From NCBI GenBank assembly GCA_947177035.1, contig CAMWSS010000013.1:1-55463 (forward strand): a stretch of 55,463 nt of DNA, in the 5' to 3' direction. A model generated the notes under the pieces. The model was not told where the DNA came from and ran no database searches. It was given only the letters and a program-made list of their open reading frames with translations. The stretch comes from an uncultured Porphyromonadaceae bacterium (lineage in GTDB: Bacteria; Bacteroidota; Bacteroidia; Bacteroidales; Muribaculaceae). This document shows, one piece after another, positions 17,475 through 26,086 of this stretch. Position 1 is the stretch's first letter, and the number at the start of each line of letters is the position of its first letter. The translations under genes were made by a program, and so were the position numbers.

Positions 17475-18353
17475 ATGAAAGCATTTGTGTTTCCCGGACA
17501 GGGCGCTCAATTCACCGGCATGGGCAAGGATCTCTATGAGAACAATGCCGAAGCCCGCGCCATGTTCGAAAAAGCAAACGAAATTCTCGGCTTCCGCATC
17601 ACCGACCTGATGTTTGAAGGATCGGCCGAAGACCTCAAACAGACCAAGGTGACCCAGCCCGCCATATTCCTTCATTCGGTAATTCTGGCCAAAAGCCTCG
17701 GCGAGGAATTCAAGCCCGACATGGTGGCCGGCCACTCACTGGGCGAATTTTCAGCACTGGTGGCTGCCGGAGCAATGGCATTTGAGGATGGTCTTAAACT
17801 CGTGGCCGCTCGCGCCATGGCCATGCAGAAAGCATGCGAGATCAATCCGTCGACAATGGCCGCAATCATAGCGCTGCCCGACGAAAAAGTGGAAGAAGTC
17901 TGCGCCGGAATCGACGGTGTGGTCGTATGCGCAAACTATAACTGCCCCGGCCAGCTGGTAATCTCCGGCGAGGTCGAAGCCATCGACGCCGCCTGCGAGC
18001 AACTCAAGGCCGCAGGTGCAAAACGCGCGCTCAAGCTCCCCGTGGGCGGCGGATTCCACTCGCCCTGCATGGAGCCTGCCCGCGCCGAACTCGCCGCAGC
18101 GATCGAAGCCACCGAGTTCCACAAACCGGTCTGCCCCGTATATCAGAACGTCGACGCTCTGCCCCACACCGATCCGGCCGAAATCAAAGCCAATCTGGTG
18201 GCCCAGCTGACCGCTCCCGTGCGCTGGACACAGACCGTTAAAAACATGGTGGCCGACGGAGCCACAGAATTCGTTGAACTCGGCCCGGGCAAAGTGCTTC
18301 AGGGACTCGTTTCAAAAATCGACAAAGCTGTCGCAGTCAGCGGATTCCAATAA
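17475..18353 (+). CDS. fabD: Malonyl-CoA:ACP transacylase
   Basis: 292 residues, the usual length. It transfers the malonyl group from CoA to acyl carrier protein at the start of type II fatty acid synthesis. Motifs: FVFPGQGAQFTGMG at the N-terminus, active-site serine in AGHSLGEFSA (S88), QLVISGE, and the histidine region VGGGFHSPCM. No other fab genes are adjacent. Own promoter upstream and a strong palindromic terminator downstream, so it is probably monocistronic. Confidence 0.97.
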   Translation: MKAFVFPGQGAQFTGMGKDLYENNAEARAMFEKANEILGFRITDLMFEGSAEDLKQTKVTQPAIFLHSVILAKSLGEEFKPDMVAGHSLGEFSALVAAGAMAFEDGLKLVAARAMAMQKACEINPSTMAAIIALPDEKVEEVCAGIDGVVVCANYNCPGQLVISGEVEAIDAACEQLKAAGAKRALKLPVGGGFHSPCMEPARAELAAAIEATEFHKPVCPVYQNVDALPHTDPAEIKANLVAQLTAPVRWTQTVKNMVADGATEFVELGPGKVLQGLVSKIDKAVAVSGFQ

Positions 18354-18370
18354 TAGATTAACTTCCGATG

Positions 18371-18412
18371 AAAAAAATAAGAGAGCGGTGATCACCGCTC
18401 TCTTATTTTTTT
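18371..18412. terminator. Perfect bidirectional terminator between fabD and the thioredoxin-like gene
   Basis: A 42-nt palindrome: 20-nt arms at 18371-18390 and 18393-18412 around AT, with a GC-rich core (GAGAGCGGTG) and A7/T7 feet. It serves both convergent genes. Confidence 0.93.
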
Positions 18413-18429
18413 GTCAGCAAGACCGTCCG

Positions 18430-19437
18430 TCATTTCATGGCCTGCTCTACAGCCTCGTTCAGCTGAGAGCCAAACAGATCGCGGGCCACGATCTCGCCGT
18501 CGGGATTCACGAGCATGATGCAGGGAATGCCCATGATGCCATAAGTCTGGAGCACATCCATGCCCGCATTAAGGATCACAGGCCAGGTCACGCCGTCCTG
18601 CTCCATCGCTTTGAGCGTATCCTCGGGTTTATCGCGCACAGCCACTCCGACCACGTTCAGACCCTTTGACTTATATTGATCATAGAGAGCCTTGATTCCA
18701 GGGATCTCACGGCGACACGGGCCGCACCATGAAGCCCAGAAGTCGACAATCGTCCAGTGGCCGGGCACGATGTAATCGCTCAGCTTATAATCTTTGTCGT
18801 CATAATTGACAGTGAAATCCACATATTTATTACCGGCCGAAGTGGCAGCCTTGGCGCGTGCCATCGACAGAGTGCGCTGCACGTCCGGATCCTCGGCCAA
18901 CTGCTTCGACGCCGCAGTCGCCGTCTCGATCTGATCAGCATCCAGATACATGGCCACCTGGCCGAACACCGGCAGAGCGAACGGCGATTCGGGATTGGCC
19001 ACGATGAAGTCCACCGACGCCGGCACGATACGGTTCACATATATATCCTGTGCCTGGGCCTCAGAGGCATTCTGCAGCTCCTCGACAATGGCGCCTATCG
19101 AGTCATTGTATGCCGAGAAAGCATCATTGGCTGGGGTGCCGGTGGCGAGTCCCTCGCCGGTCATGGTGATGTCGCCCGGCTCCAGCACAAACTGGGCATA
19201 GGGATAGCCGCCGATCGTGACCATGGCGAGAGTCGGTTCGGAGATCTTGCCCTTGAAGACCACGTCGGTCTTGTCGATCATCACACTGTCAAGCTTGGCT
19301 CCGGTGCGCGAATCGACAATAAACGCGCTATTGCCCACTTCATTTTCAGGCATTTCCATCTTGACTGTGTAAGCATCCTTGTCGGCACACGATGCCAGCA
19401 TGGCAAGCGCCGACACAAAAAGAACTGATTTTTTCAT
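18430..19437 (-). CDS. TlpA/ResA-type thioredoxin lipoprotein with DUF4369-like N-terminus
   Basis: 335 residues from the ATG at 19437 (MKKSVLFVSALAMLASCA), with the lipobox LASC at Cys 17. An N-terminal beta-rich domain (about 25-110) resembles DUF4369, followed by a helical linker. A C-terminal thioredoxin fold has the redox motif WCGPC (C238, C241) in DFWASWCGPCRREIPG and a cis-proline IPC near 300. Such proteins are anchored in the envelope and keep periplasmic thiols reduced, or act in cytochrome maturation or other disulphide exchange; the partner here is unknown. It converges with fabD. Confidence 0.9.
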   Translation of the reverse strand: MKKSVLFVSALAMLASCADKDAYTVKMEMPENEVGNSAFIVDSRTGAKLDSVMIDKTDVVFKGKISEPTLAMVTIGGYPYAQFVLEPGDITMTGEGLATGTPANDAFSAYNDSIGAIVEELQNASEAQAQDIYVNRIVPASVDFIVANPESPFALPVFGQVAMYLDADQIETATAASKQLAEDPDVQRTLSMARAKAATSAGNKYVDFTVNYDDKDYKLSDYIVPGHWTIVDFWASWCGPCRREIPGIKALYDQYKSKGLNVVGVAVRDKPEDTLKAMEQDGVTWPVILNAGMDVLQTYGIMGIPCIMLVNPDGEIVARDLFGSQLNEAVEQAMK

Positions 19438-19495
19438 TCGCAAAAGTTTATTGAAAATTGGTGTATATTAGTACTTTTATAACAATTTATCGCCA

Positions 19496-19503
19496 CAAAA
19501 GTA
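19496..19503 (-). promoter_or_regulatory. Candidate -7 box for the thioredoxin-like gene
   Basis: Minus-strand TACTTTTG, 58 bp upstream of the ATG. No matching -33 element at the expected spacing. Confidence 0.4.
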
Positions 19504-19546
19504 GCACAAAAAATGCAAAAAGCAGAGAAATCACCAATTTTTTCAC

Positions 19547-19554
19547 TATCTTTG
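19547..19554 (+). promoter_or_regulatory. -7 box of the sugar transporter promoter
   Basis: TATCTTTG fits TAnnTTTG and lies 56 bp before the ATG. The -33 region is A-rich and lacks TTTG. Confidence 0.55.
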
Positions 19555-19610
19555 CCCTAATTTTAAACAACTAAAACCTTTAAAACCAAACTTCAATTAC
19601 TTTCTAGACC

Positions 19611-21209
19611 ATGAGTACCGCTACTCGTAAACCGAACTACACATTACCCATCATCGTAATGTTCTTCCTGTTCGCGATGATCTCGTTCGTGACCGGATTC
19701 CAGAACCCCTTCGGCGTGATTCTCAAAGCTCAGCTCGGCCTCAACAACTTCCAGAGCCAGCTCGGCGCCGCCGCCAACTTCATCGCCTATGCGATCATGG
19801 GCATTCCCGCAGGTATTCTCCTGCAGAAAAAGGGTTACAAATTCTCAGCCATCTCAGCCGTACTCGTCGGTCTGGTCGGCGTTGTGATCATGTTCGCATC
19901 ATCATATGTAGAATCCAACGACGCTTGCTTCGCCGTCTATCTGATCGGCGCACTTGTGGCCGGCTTCTCCATGTGCATGCTCAACACTGTCGTCAACCCG
20001 ATGCTCAACACCCTTGGCGGCGGCGGCAACAAAGGCAACCAGCTCATCCAGTTCGGCGGAACACTGAACTCGCTGGCAGCCACCATCTGCCCCATCTTCG
20101 TCGGCATCCTCATCGGCAACGTCACCAAGGAAACATCGCTGATCGACGCCCGTCCCGCCCTCTACGTGGCCGGCGGAGTGTTCATTCTGGCCTTCATCGT
20201 TCTCGGCCTGGCCAAACTCCCCGAACCCATCCTCGATGAACTTAAGGCCCGCAAAGCCAAAGGCGACAACGCCGACAAGTCCACCCCCACCCTCTCCGGC
20301 GCACTCGGCTTCCGCCACTTCGTGCTCGGCGCCGTGGCCATCTTCCTCTACATCGGCCTCGAAATCGGCATTCCCCAGATCGCCAACGTGTTCATGACTG
20401 CACAGACCGTCGAACAGGCCCAGCAGACCATGCAGCGCTTCGAAGCCCACAAAGCCGAAGCTGCCAACAAGGCCCTGGCCGCCGAAGCAGCCGTGGCAGC
20501 AGCCGAAGCGACCAACCAGGTCGAAGAGGCTTTTGAAGCCGCATCGGAAGGCATTCCCGCCGCCGACGCCGCCGGCATCGCCGAAGCAACCGTTGAAGAA
20601 GAAACAGCTCCGGCTTCACAGATCAGCATCGACGAATACAACGCCGCCCGCGCAATCGTCGACGGCAGCGTGAAACCCGGCATGGGCATGGACGCAGCCA
20701 TCGCAGGCGCTCTCGTCGGCATGTACTGGTTCATGATGCTGATCGGACGTCTGATCGGCGGTTCAATCGGCGGCAAGATCTCAAGCCGCGTGATGCTCTC
20801 GACCGTGTCAGGTCTCTCTCTGATCCTGCTGCTGGCCGGCATTTTCGCCGATCCGGCATCTACAGTCAGCGTGCCCGGCTTCTCAAGCGCAGGCGGATCG
20901 CTGAGCTTCGAAATGGTACAGGCTCCCGTCAACATCCTCTTCTTCGTGCTCTGCGGTCTCTGCACCTCAGTCATGTGGGGCGGCATCTTCAACCTTGCCG
21001 TCGAGGGTCTCGGCAAATACACCGCTGTCGCTTCCGGCTTCTTCATGGTCATGGTGTGTGGCGGCGGTATCATCCTGCCCATCCAGGCCACTATCGCTGA
21101 CGCATTCGGCTACCTCGCATCATACTGGGTGCTTGTGGCCTGCGTGGCTTACCTGCTGTTCTATGCGATGATCGGCAGCAAGGTCACCCGTCGCGACGAC
21201 GCCGCATAA
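19611..21209 (+). CDS. MFS sugar transporter, FucP-like, with Ala/Glu-rich insert
   Basis: 532 residues, against about 420-440 for typical fucose/glucose/galactose:H+ symporters of this family. It begins MSTATRKPNYTLPIIVMFFLF and has about 12 membrane helices. The conserved segment MCMLNTVVNPMLNTLGGGGN followed by KGNQLIQFGG (about 120-150) places it in the FucP/GluP branch. The extra length is a hydrophilic Ala/Glu-rich helix-like insert at about 261-350 between helices of the second half (KAEAANKALAAEAAVAAAEA...). The sugar transported cannot be read from sequence. A terminator-like hairpin follows. Confidence 0.88.
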   Translation: MSTATRKPNYTLPIIVMFFLFAMISFVTGFQNPFGVILKAQLGLNNFQSQLGAAANFIAYAIMGIPAGILLQKKGYKFSAISAVLVGLVGVVIMFASSYVESNDACFAVYLIGALVAGFSMCMLNTVVNPMLNTLGGGGNKGNQLIQFGGTLNSLAATICPIFVGILIGNVTKETSLIDARPALYVAGGVFILAFIVLGLAKLPEPILDELKARKAKGDNADKSTPTLSGALGFRHFVLGAVAIFLYIGLEIGIPQIANVFMTAQTVEQAQQTMQRFEAHKAEAANKALAAEAAVAAAEATNQVEEAFEAASEGIPAADAAGIAEATVEEETAPASQISIDEYNAARAIVDGSVKPGMGMDAAIAGALVGMYWFMMLIGRLIGGSIGGKISSRVMLSTVSGLSLILLLAGIFADPASTVSVPGFSSAGGSLSFEMVQAPVNILFFVLCGLCTSVMWGGIFNLAVEGLGKYTAVASGFFMVMVCGGGIILPIQATIADAFGYLASYWVLVACVAYLLFYAMIGSKVTRRDDAA

Positions 21210-21261
21210 CAACCCGGAGCCGGACATCCGGTCTCTGACCCTGAAACGCAAAACCACAAAA

Positions 21262-21310
21262 AGGAGATAGGCGCCATGGCCGATGACGGTCCAGGCCCTA
21301 TCTCCTCCTT
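21262..21310 (+). terminator. Probable terminator after the sugar transporter
   Basis: Stem AGGAGATAGG / CCTATCTCCT (21262-21271 with 21297-21306), a 25-nt loop that contains a small inner GGCC pairing, then CCTTTCT. The U-tract is imperfect. Confidence 0.6.
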
Positions 21311-21373
21311 TCTGCCCGCCACGGGCAATCAACCAAATCCCAATTCATAACTTCCCTTCATTAAAAAAACGCA

Positions 21374-21823
21374 ATGGCCAACTGGTTTGAATGCAAAGTG
21401 ACCTACCACAAAATCGTGGAAAACGGTCTTCAGAAAAAAGTAACCGACACGTTCATGGTCGATGCCCTCTCATTTACCGAAGCCGAAGCGCGAGTGACCG
21501 AAGAGGTTACTCCTTTTGTCAGCGGAGACTTCTCTGTCGCATCGGTCAAACGCACAAAAATCGGCGAGATATTCAGAGATGATTCAGCCGACAAATGGTA
21601 TCTGGTAAAATGTGCCTTCATCACAATCGACGAAAAAACCGCCGCCGAGAAGCGCTCAGTCAGCCTGATGCTTGTGGCCGCGTCTGACTTCAAAGGCGCA
21701 TACGACAATTTCATGGACGGAATGAAAGGCACGATGGCCGACTTCGAGATCGTGTCGATCGCCGAAACTCCGGTTCTTGACGTCTACAATGCCAAACTCG
21801 ATGGAGGAAGCCAGACTGTCTGA
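21374..21823 (+). CDS. DUF4494 family protein
   Basis: 149 residues, cytoplasmic, no signal peptide. It begins MANWFECKVTYHKIVENGLQ and includes FTEAEARVTEEVTPFVSGDF and KWYLVKCAFITIDEKTAAEK, the pattern of the Bacteroidales DUF4494 family, whose function is unknown. The stop lies 23 bp inside the next gene, so the two are likely co-transcribed. Confidence 0.88.
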   Translation: MANWFECKVTYHKIVENGLQKKVTDTFMVDALSFTEAEARVTEEVTPFVSGDFSVASVKRTKIGEIFRDDSADKWYLVKCAFITIDEKTAAEKRSVSLMLVAASDFKGAYDNFMDGMKGTMADFEIVSIAETPVLDVYNAKLDGGSQTV

Positions 21824-22451
21824 GCTGCGCGACGTCATCCCGCACGACGTGACCTTGGTGGCGGTGAGCAAATTTCACCCCGCCGAGGCGGTGCGCGCCG
21901 CATATGACGCCGGACAACGCGTCTTCGGCGAGAGCCGCGCAGACGAACTGGCAGCTAAGGCCGCAGCACTGCCCGACGACATCTGCTGGCACTTCATCGG
22001 CCATGTGCAGACCAACAAGCTGCGACGGATTCTGCCTCACGTGGAGATGATCCAGAGCGTCGATTCCGAAAAACTTCTGCGGCTCATCGACGCAGAGGCC
22101 GTGAAAATGGGACTGCACACAAAAGTGCTGCTCCAGGTGCACGTCGCCGCCGAGGAAACAAAAACAGGATTCACCCCCGAAGAACTGACCGAAGTGGCAC
22201 GCCGGTGCGCTCCGGAGTTGCGCGCGGCCACAATCGAAGGAGTGATGGGAATGGCCACCAACACCGACGACGAGCAACGCATCAGAGCCGACTTTCAAGC
22301 CATTGCCGAAACCGGACAACGCCTGCGCGAAATCGTGCCGTCGGCCACGGTTCTCTCCATGGGCATGAGCGGCGACTGGCAGATGGCGGTGGAGTGCGGA
22401 TCAAACATGGTGCGGATCGGATCCGACATATTCGGGCCACGCGAGCATTAA
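21801..22451 (+). CDS. YggS-type pyridoxal phosphate homeostasis protein
   Basis: 216 residues from the ATG at 21801; an ATG at 21789 and a TTG at 21777 are alternatives, but homologues start close to the chosen one. PLP-binding lysine in LVAVSKFHP (K24), then VFGESRADEL, WHFIGHVQTNK and the C-terminal SMGMSGDWQMAVECGSNMVR phosphate-binding motif. The family binds PLP without known catalysis and helps vitamin B6 and amino acid balance. Overlaps DUF4494 by 23 bp. Confidence 0.92.
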   Translation: MEEARLSELRDVIPHDVTLVAVSKFHPAEAVRAAYDAGQRVFGESRADELAAKAAALPDDICWHFIGHVQTNKLRRILPHVEMIQSVDSEKLLRLIDAEAVKMGLHTKVLLQVHVAAEETKTGFTPEELTEVARRCAPELRAATIEGVMGMATNTDDEQRIRADFQAIAETGQRLREIVPSATVLSMGMSGDWQMAVECGSNMVRIGSDIFGPREH

Positions 22452-22759
22452 ATATTTGTTAATGCCGAGGCTCGGTCTTAACGTTTTTTATATGATTTTT
22501 TTAAACCGCTTTCGCTTGCCGAAGTGGAATAAAAGTCGTAACTTTGTGCCGACTAAATATATAGATAACATAAAAACAAAAATATCAATTCTGAATTCGT
22601 AGGATCACCGATTTTTGCCGACCATCCATCGACTGCCACCTCACAAGCGTGGAATTTGCGACACAGCGCCACGCATGCTGATCCGGTCAACGCTGATGAA
22701 CGCGATGTCAAAACAACGGTATTCCTCGTTACTGACTGTTAACAAAAACGTGTAATAGC
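22452..22759 (+). other. Intergenic region: promoter and long leader of the HTH gene
   Basis: No coding frame is supported here. It holds a -7 box TAACTTTG at 22539-22546 with a weak CTTG about 20 bp upstream, then about 205 nt of untranslated leader before the ATG at 22760. The leader contains an inverted repeat GCGTGG / CCACGC (22647-22652 with 22669-22674). It does not match a riboswitch class I know. Confidence 0.5.
22539..22546 (+). promoter_or_regulatory. -7 box of the HTH regulator promoter
   Basis: TAACTTTG fits TAnnTTTG, with CTTG at 22515-22518 as a weak -33 (20 bp spacing). Confidence 0.55.
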
Positions 22760-23056
22760 ATGACAACGAACGAGATTCACATTGGTTCCATTATCGAACA
22801 GAGAGTTAGAGCGGGGGGCCACAGCGTAAGCTGGCTCGCAGGTATCCTTTGCTGCGAACGCACTAACGTCTACAGTATTTTCCGCCGTCGTTCAATCGAT
22901 TCCGGATTGTTGTACCGCATTTCAGAAGCACTGCGGTTTGATTTCTTTGCACTCTACTCCAACCTGCTTCGTGAAAACGAACTTGACGAGGAAATGGAAG
23001 CCGAAAAGGAAGCGGCTGCCGCCAGAAAACGGAGAAGAGCCGCAATCAACGGCTGA
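22760..23056 (+). CDS. Small helix-turn-helix DNA-binding protein
   Basis: 98 residues. Residues about 5-65 look like an XRE/Cro-type helix-turn-helix: HIGSIIEQRVRAGGHSVSWL, then CERTNVYSIFRRRSIDSGLL and YRISEALRFDFFALYS. The last 25 residues are a charged tail (EEMEAEKEAAAARKRRRA) that could form a helix. Small proteins of this kind are common in Bacteroidetes; target genes are unknown. The long leader before it suggests post-transcriptional control. Confidence 0.75.
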   Translation: MTTNEIHIGSIIEQRVRAGGHSVSWLAGILCCERTNVYSIFRRRSIDSGLLYRISEALRFDFFALYSNLLRENELDEEMEAEKEAAAARKRRRAAING

Positions 23057-23102
23057 AGAAATACGCAATCCTCGCGGCCCTGCAATTGGAGCCAAGCTGG
23101 TA

Positions 23103-23144
23103 CAGCAGAAGAGGCGTCAGATTGATCTGACGCCTCTTCTGCTG
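23103..23144. terminator. Long palindromic hairpin between convergent HTH and DUF4250 genes
   Basis: Arms CAGCAGAAGAGGCGTCAGAT and its reverse complement flank TG, giving a 42-nt near-perfect palindrome. Neither side has a clear U-tract, but its position between convergent stops (23056 and 23174) fits a shared terminator. Confidence 0.7.
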
Positions 23145-23173
23145 TCATTTCCGGGGCAACACTCCCGTTTATT

Positions 23174-23359
23174 TCATCGGAACTGATTGACCTCCGGCAG
23201 GTAGGTGAAACCGGCGGCCGACAGCGAGGCTTCGACCGACGCGCGATCAAGCTGCATGTCGTCGCAGAGAGAGTCCAGATCAGCATAGCAGTCGCGCAAC
23301 TTCATGTTGAGCGCGCTCATCAGCATCACCGGATCTTTAGGTAACTGTTGCATTTCCAT
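23174..23359 (-). CDS. DUF4250 domain protein
   Basis: 61 residues from the ATG at 23359 (MEMQQLPKDPVMLMSALNMK), or MQQL at 23353. LPKDPVML-S--NMKLRD-Y--LD-LCDDM at the start and LPEVNQF at the end match the short DUF4250 family. It is cytoplasmic, mostly helical, with function unknown. The open frame extends upstream to 23431, but that part covers a hairpin and is unlike the family. Confidence 0.85.
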   Translation of the reverse strand: MEMQQLPKDPVMLMSALNMKLRDCYADLDSLCDDMQLDRASVEASLSAAGFTYLPEVNQFR

Positions 23360-23390
23360 ATATGTGTCTGATTCATTGATTTCAGAAGCG

Positions 23391-23434
23391 ACTGTGCGCC
23401 ACAGCCCTAAAAAATGGGGCATGTGGCGCACAGT
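23391..23434. other. Strong hairpin between glgP and the DUF4250 gene
   Basis: Perfect 13-bp inverted repeat ACTGTGCGCCACA / TGTGGCGCACAGT (23391-23403 with 23422-23434) with an inner GCCC/GGGC pairing around TAAAAAATG. It lies 42 bp past the glgP stop. It may terminate or stabilise the glg transcript, but neither strand has a good U-tract. Confidence 0.6.
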
Positions 23435-23475
23435 GTTTTGTGTTGCGCTGTTCTCGTCGCAAAGATTTTCGAATA

Positions 23476-26040
23476 TTAGATCCAGCGAACCCAGGCGAAA
23501 TCCTGACGATGAGGCAGAAGAGCGTTCTTGGGATAGACGCGGTAGGCAAAGCGGAACACTCCGGGAGCGCTCATCTTATGACTCAGTTCATAAGTCACAA
23601 TCGAGCCTTCTTCCTTGACAACCTTCATGTCGATCGCCTCAAAGAATTCCTGCTGGCCGTCCTCGACCTTATATGCCACGGCCTCCACGCCAAGATTCTG
23701 TCCGAGACCGTTGGTGTCCAGAACAATCGTGGCTTTGTGCAGAGTGCCGGTTGCAGCGATAGCGCCCTGGCCTTCCGAATCCTCGATCGAGACAACCTTA
23801 ACGCCATCCCACTTTTCAGCCACGTTGGCTTTCCAGAGAGCGATTTCGCGTGCCATTGCGCAGTCATCGGCGTTCAGAGCGGCGAATCGGCGGCTCTCTT
23901 TCAGATAGAAGCGGTCGATATAGTCGTCGATCATGCGGGTCATGGTGAAGTGAGGCGCAATGTGGCCGATCGAGCGTTTGATATACTTGACCCATTCGGG
24001 ATTATAGTCACGCTCGCCGCGTCCGTCGAAATAGAGGGGGATGATCTCGTTCTCGAGCATCGAGTAAATGGTTGCGGCATCAAGCTTGTCCTGCTGGGCC
24101 TGATCGGTGTATGTGCGCTTTTCTGTCAGCGCCCAACCGGCCTTCTCGTCAAACTTATAGCCTTCATACCACCATCCGTCAAGCACGGAGAAGTTGAGCA
24201 CGCCGTTCATTTCGGCCTTTTCGCCAGATGTGCCCGAAGCCTCCAGCGGACGGGTGGGAGTGTTCAGCCAGATGTCGACGCCTGTCACCAGACGTTTGGC
24301 CACGATCATGTTGTAGTCTTCGAGGAATATGATCTTGCCGAGGAACTGAGGCATGCGGCTGATCTCCATGATGCGGCGGATCAGGCCCTGGCCTGCGCCG
24401 TCGGCGGGATGCGCCTTGCCGGAGAACACGAACTGCACGGGACGGGTCGGATCGTTGACGATCTTTGCCAGACGGTCCAGATCGGTGAAGAGCAGGTGTG
24501 CGCGCTTATAGGTGGCAAAGCGACGGGCAAAACCGATGATCAGCGCGTTAGGATTGATGCGGTCAAGGATACCGAGCACAGCCGACGGGTCGCGCTGATT
24601 GGCCAGCCATTTGGCTTTGAAGTCACGCTTGACGAAGTTGATGAACTTGTTTTTCAGCGTCATGCGCATCTTCCAGATCTCCTCGTCGTTGACTGAGAAG
24701 ATTCCTTTCCAGGCTTCAGGATCGGCCTGGTGCGAGAATACCTGCTGACCGAGCTTTTCGGCATAGAATGCTTTCCATTCCGACGCGGCCCATGTGGGCA
24801 TGTGCACGCCGTTGGTCACATAACCGACGTGGCTTTCGCGCCAGTCATAGCCCTTCCAGACTCCGGCAAACATCTTTTTGGACACTTCGCCGTGAAGCCA
24901 GCTCACGCCGTTTGCTTCCTGGCAGGTGTTGAGCGCGAACACGCTCATCGAGAATTTGTCGTTGGTGTCGGGGTTCTCGCGGCCCATATTCATGAGCTCC
25001 TGCCAGCTGATGCCGAGGCGTCCGGGGAATTCGCCCATGTATTTGCCGAAGAGACCTTCGTCGAAATAGTCATGGCCGGCGGGCACGGGAGTGTGGACCG
25101 TGTAGAGGCTCGAGGCTCTGACAAGTTCGAGAGCCACGTTGAAGTCAAGCTTCTCTTCCTGCACGTAATCCACCAGACGCTGGAGGTTGAGAAGGGCAGC
25201 GTGTCCTTCATTGCAGTGATAGAGCTGAGCCTTCACTCCGAGCTTTTTCAGCATCAGCACACCGCCGATGCCGAGCAGATATTCCTGCTTGATGCGGTTT
25301 TCCCAGTCGCCGCCATAGAGCTGATGGGTGATCGGACGGTCAAACTCCGAGTTCATGTCGAAGTCAGTGTCCATCAGATAGAGGTTCATGCGGCCGACAT
25401 TCACGCGCCACACGTGGCTGTAGATGATGCGTCCGGGGAAGGGCACTTCCAGAATCATCGGCGCACCGTTTTCGTCGGTCACCTGCTCGATGGGGAGCTG
25501 GTTGAAGTTCTGGGCCTCATAGTTGGCGATCTGCTGGCCGTCAACGCTGAGGCTCTGAGTGAAGTAGCCATAGCGATAGAGGAAGCCGACGGCCGTCATG
25601 GGTACGCGGCTGTCAGAAGCCTCCTTGATGTAGTCGCCGGCAAGCACGCCAAGGCCGCCGGAGTATATTTTCAGAGCGCTGCAGAGTCCGTACTCCATTG
25701 AGAAATAGGCCACCGACGGCAGATCGTCGCGCATCGGAGTGTCCATATAGGAGCGGAAGCTTGCATAGCATGAATCGAGACGCTGCATCAGGTTCTCGTT
25801 GGCCATGATGTCCTCAAGGCGTTCGGAACTGAGTTGCTGCAGGAGCATTACAGGGTTTTCGCCCGTCGACCGCCACAGATCAGGGTCGAGTTCGCGAAAC
25901 AGGTTTTTGCCTTCGCTGTTCCATACCCACCAAAGATTGTGAGCCATGATTTCAAGCGCCTTCAGCCTTTCGGGCAGATGGGTGTTAACCGTGACGTCAC
26001 GCCATATGGGCGAGTTTGCGTTGCTGACTTGAAGTTTCAT
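23476..26040 (-). CDS. glgP: Alpha-glucan phosphorylase (GT35)
   Basis: 854 residues from the ATG at 26040 ([13 protein letters not shown]); the frame extends 90 bp upstream into glgA, but the family starts here. The N-terminal domain ([20 protein letters not shown]) is the DUF3417-type opening of the bacterial/archaeal phosphorylase branch. [11 protein letters not shown] and [10 protein letters not shown] are family motifs. The PLP lysine is in [11 protein letters not shown] (K608), followed by LDGWWYEGY. It releases glucose-1-phosphate from alpha-1,4-glucan with phosphate. It is 46 bp downstream of glgA, so the pair makes and breaks down glycogen from one transcript. Confidence 0.95.
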   Translation of the reverse strand: MKLQVSNANSPIWRDVTVNTHLPERLKALEIMAHNLWWVWNSEGKNLFRELDPDLWRSTGENPVMLLQQLSSERLEDIMANENLMQRLDSCYASFRSYMDTPMRDDLPSVAYFSMEYGLCSALKIYSGGLGVLAGDYIKEASDSRVPMTAVGFLYRYGYFTQSLSVDGQQIANYEAQNFNQLPIEQVTDENGAPMILEVPFPGRIIYSHVWRVNVGRMNLYLMDTDFDMNSEFDRPITHQLYGGDWENRIKQEYLLGIGGVLMLKKLGVKAQLYHCNEGHAALLNLQRLVDYVQEEKLDFNVALELVRASSLYTVHTPVPAGHDYFDEGLFGKYMGEFPGRLGISWQELMNMGRENPDTNDKFSMSVFALNTCQEANGVSWLHGEVSKKMFAGVWKGYDWRESHVGYVTNGVHMPTWAASEWKAFYAEKLGQQVFSHQADPEAWKGIFSVNDEEIWKMRMTLKNKFINFVKRDFKAKWLANQRDPSAVLGILDRINPNALIIGFARRFATYKRAHLLFTDLDRLAKIVNDPTRPVQFVFSGKAHPADGAGQGLIRRIMEISRMPQFLGKIIFLEDYNMIVAKRLVTGVDIWLNTPTRPLEASGTSGEKAEMNGVLNFSVLDGWWYEGYKFDEKAGWALTEKRTYTDQAQQDKLDAATIYSMLENEIIPLYFDGRGERDYNPEWVKYIKRSIGHIAPHFTMTRMIDDYIDRFYLKESRRFAALNADDCAMAREIALWKANVAEKWDGVKVVSIEDSEGQGAIAATGTLHKATIVLDTNGLGQNLGVEAVAYKVEDGQQEFFEAIDMKVVKEEGSIVTYELSHKMSAPGVFRFAYRVYPKNALLPHRQDFAWVRWI

Positions 26041-26086
26041 AATGATTTTATGAATATTTTTGATTTTGTTTTGTTTTTCTGATATT

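Noticed and set aside
17325-17735. N-terminal extension of the 16719 gene into fabD
   Set aside because: The extension is antisense to fabD and its promoter; a signal peptide begins at 17324.
20348-21091. 247-codon minus-strand frame opposite the sugar transporter
   Set aside because: Shadow of a membrane protein gene; the Ala/Pro/Met-rich product has no recognisable fold.
23440-24696. 418-codon open frame on the plus strand
   Set aside because: It lies antisense to glgP, which has clear family motifs throughout. The frame has no recognisable domain and is an effect of GC-rich codon use.
24730-25701. 323-codon open frame on the plus strand
   Set aside because: Antisense to glgP, His/Val-rich composition typical of a shadow frame, no start context.
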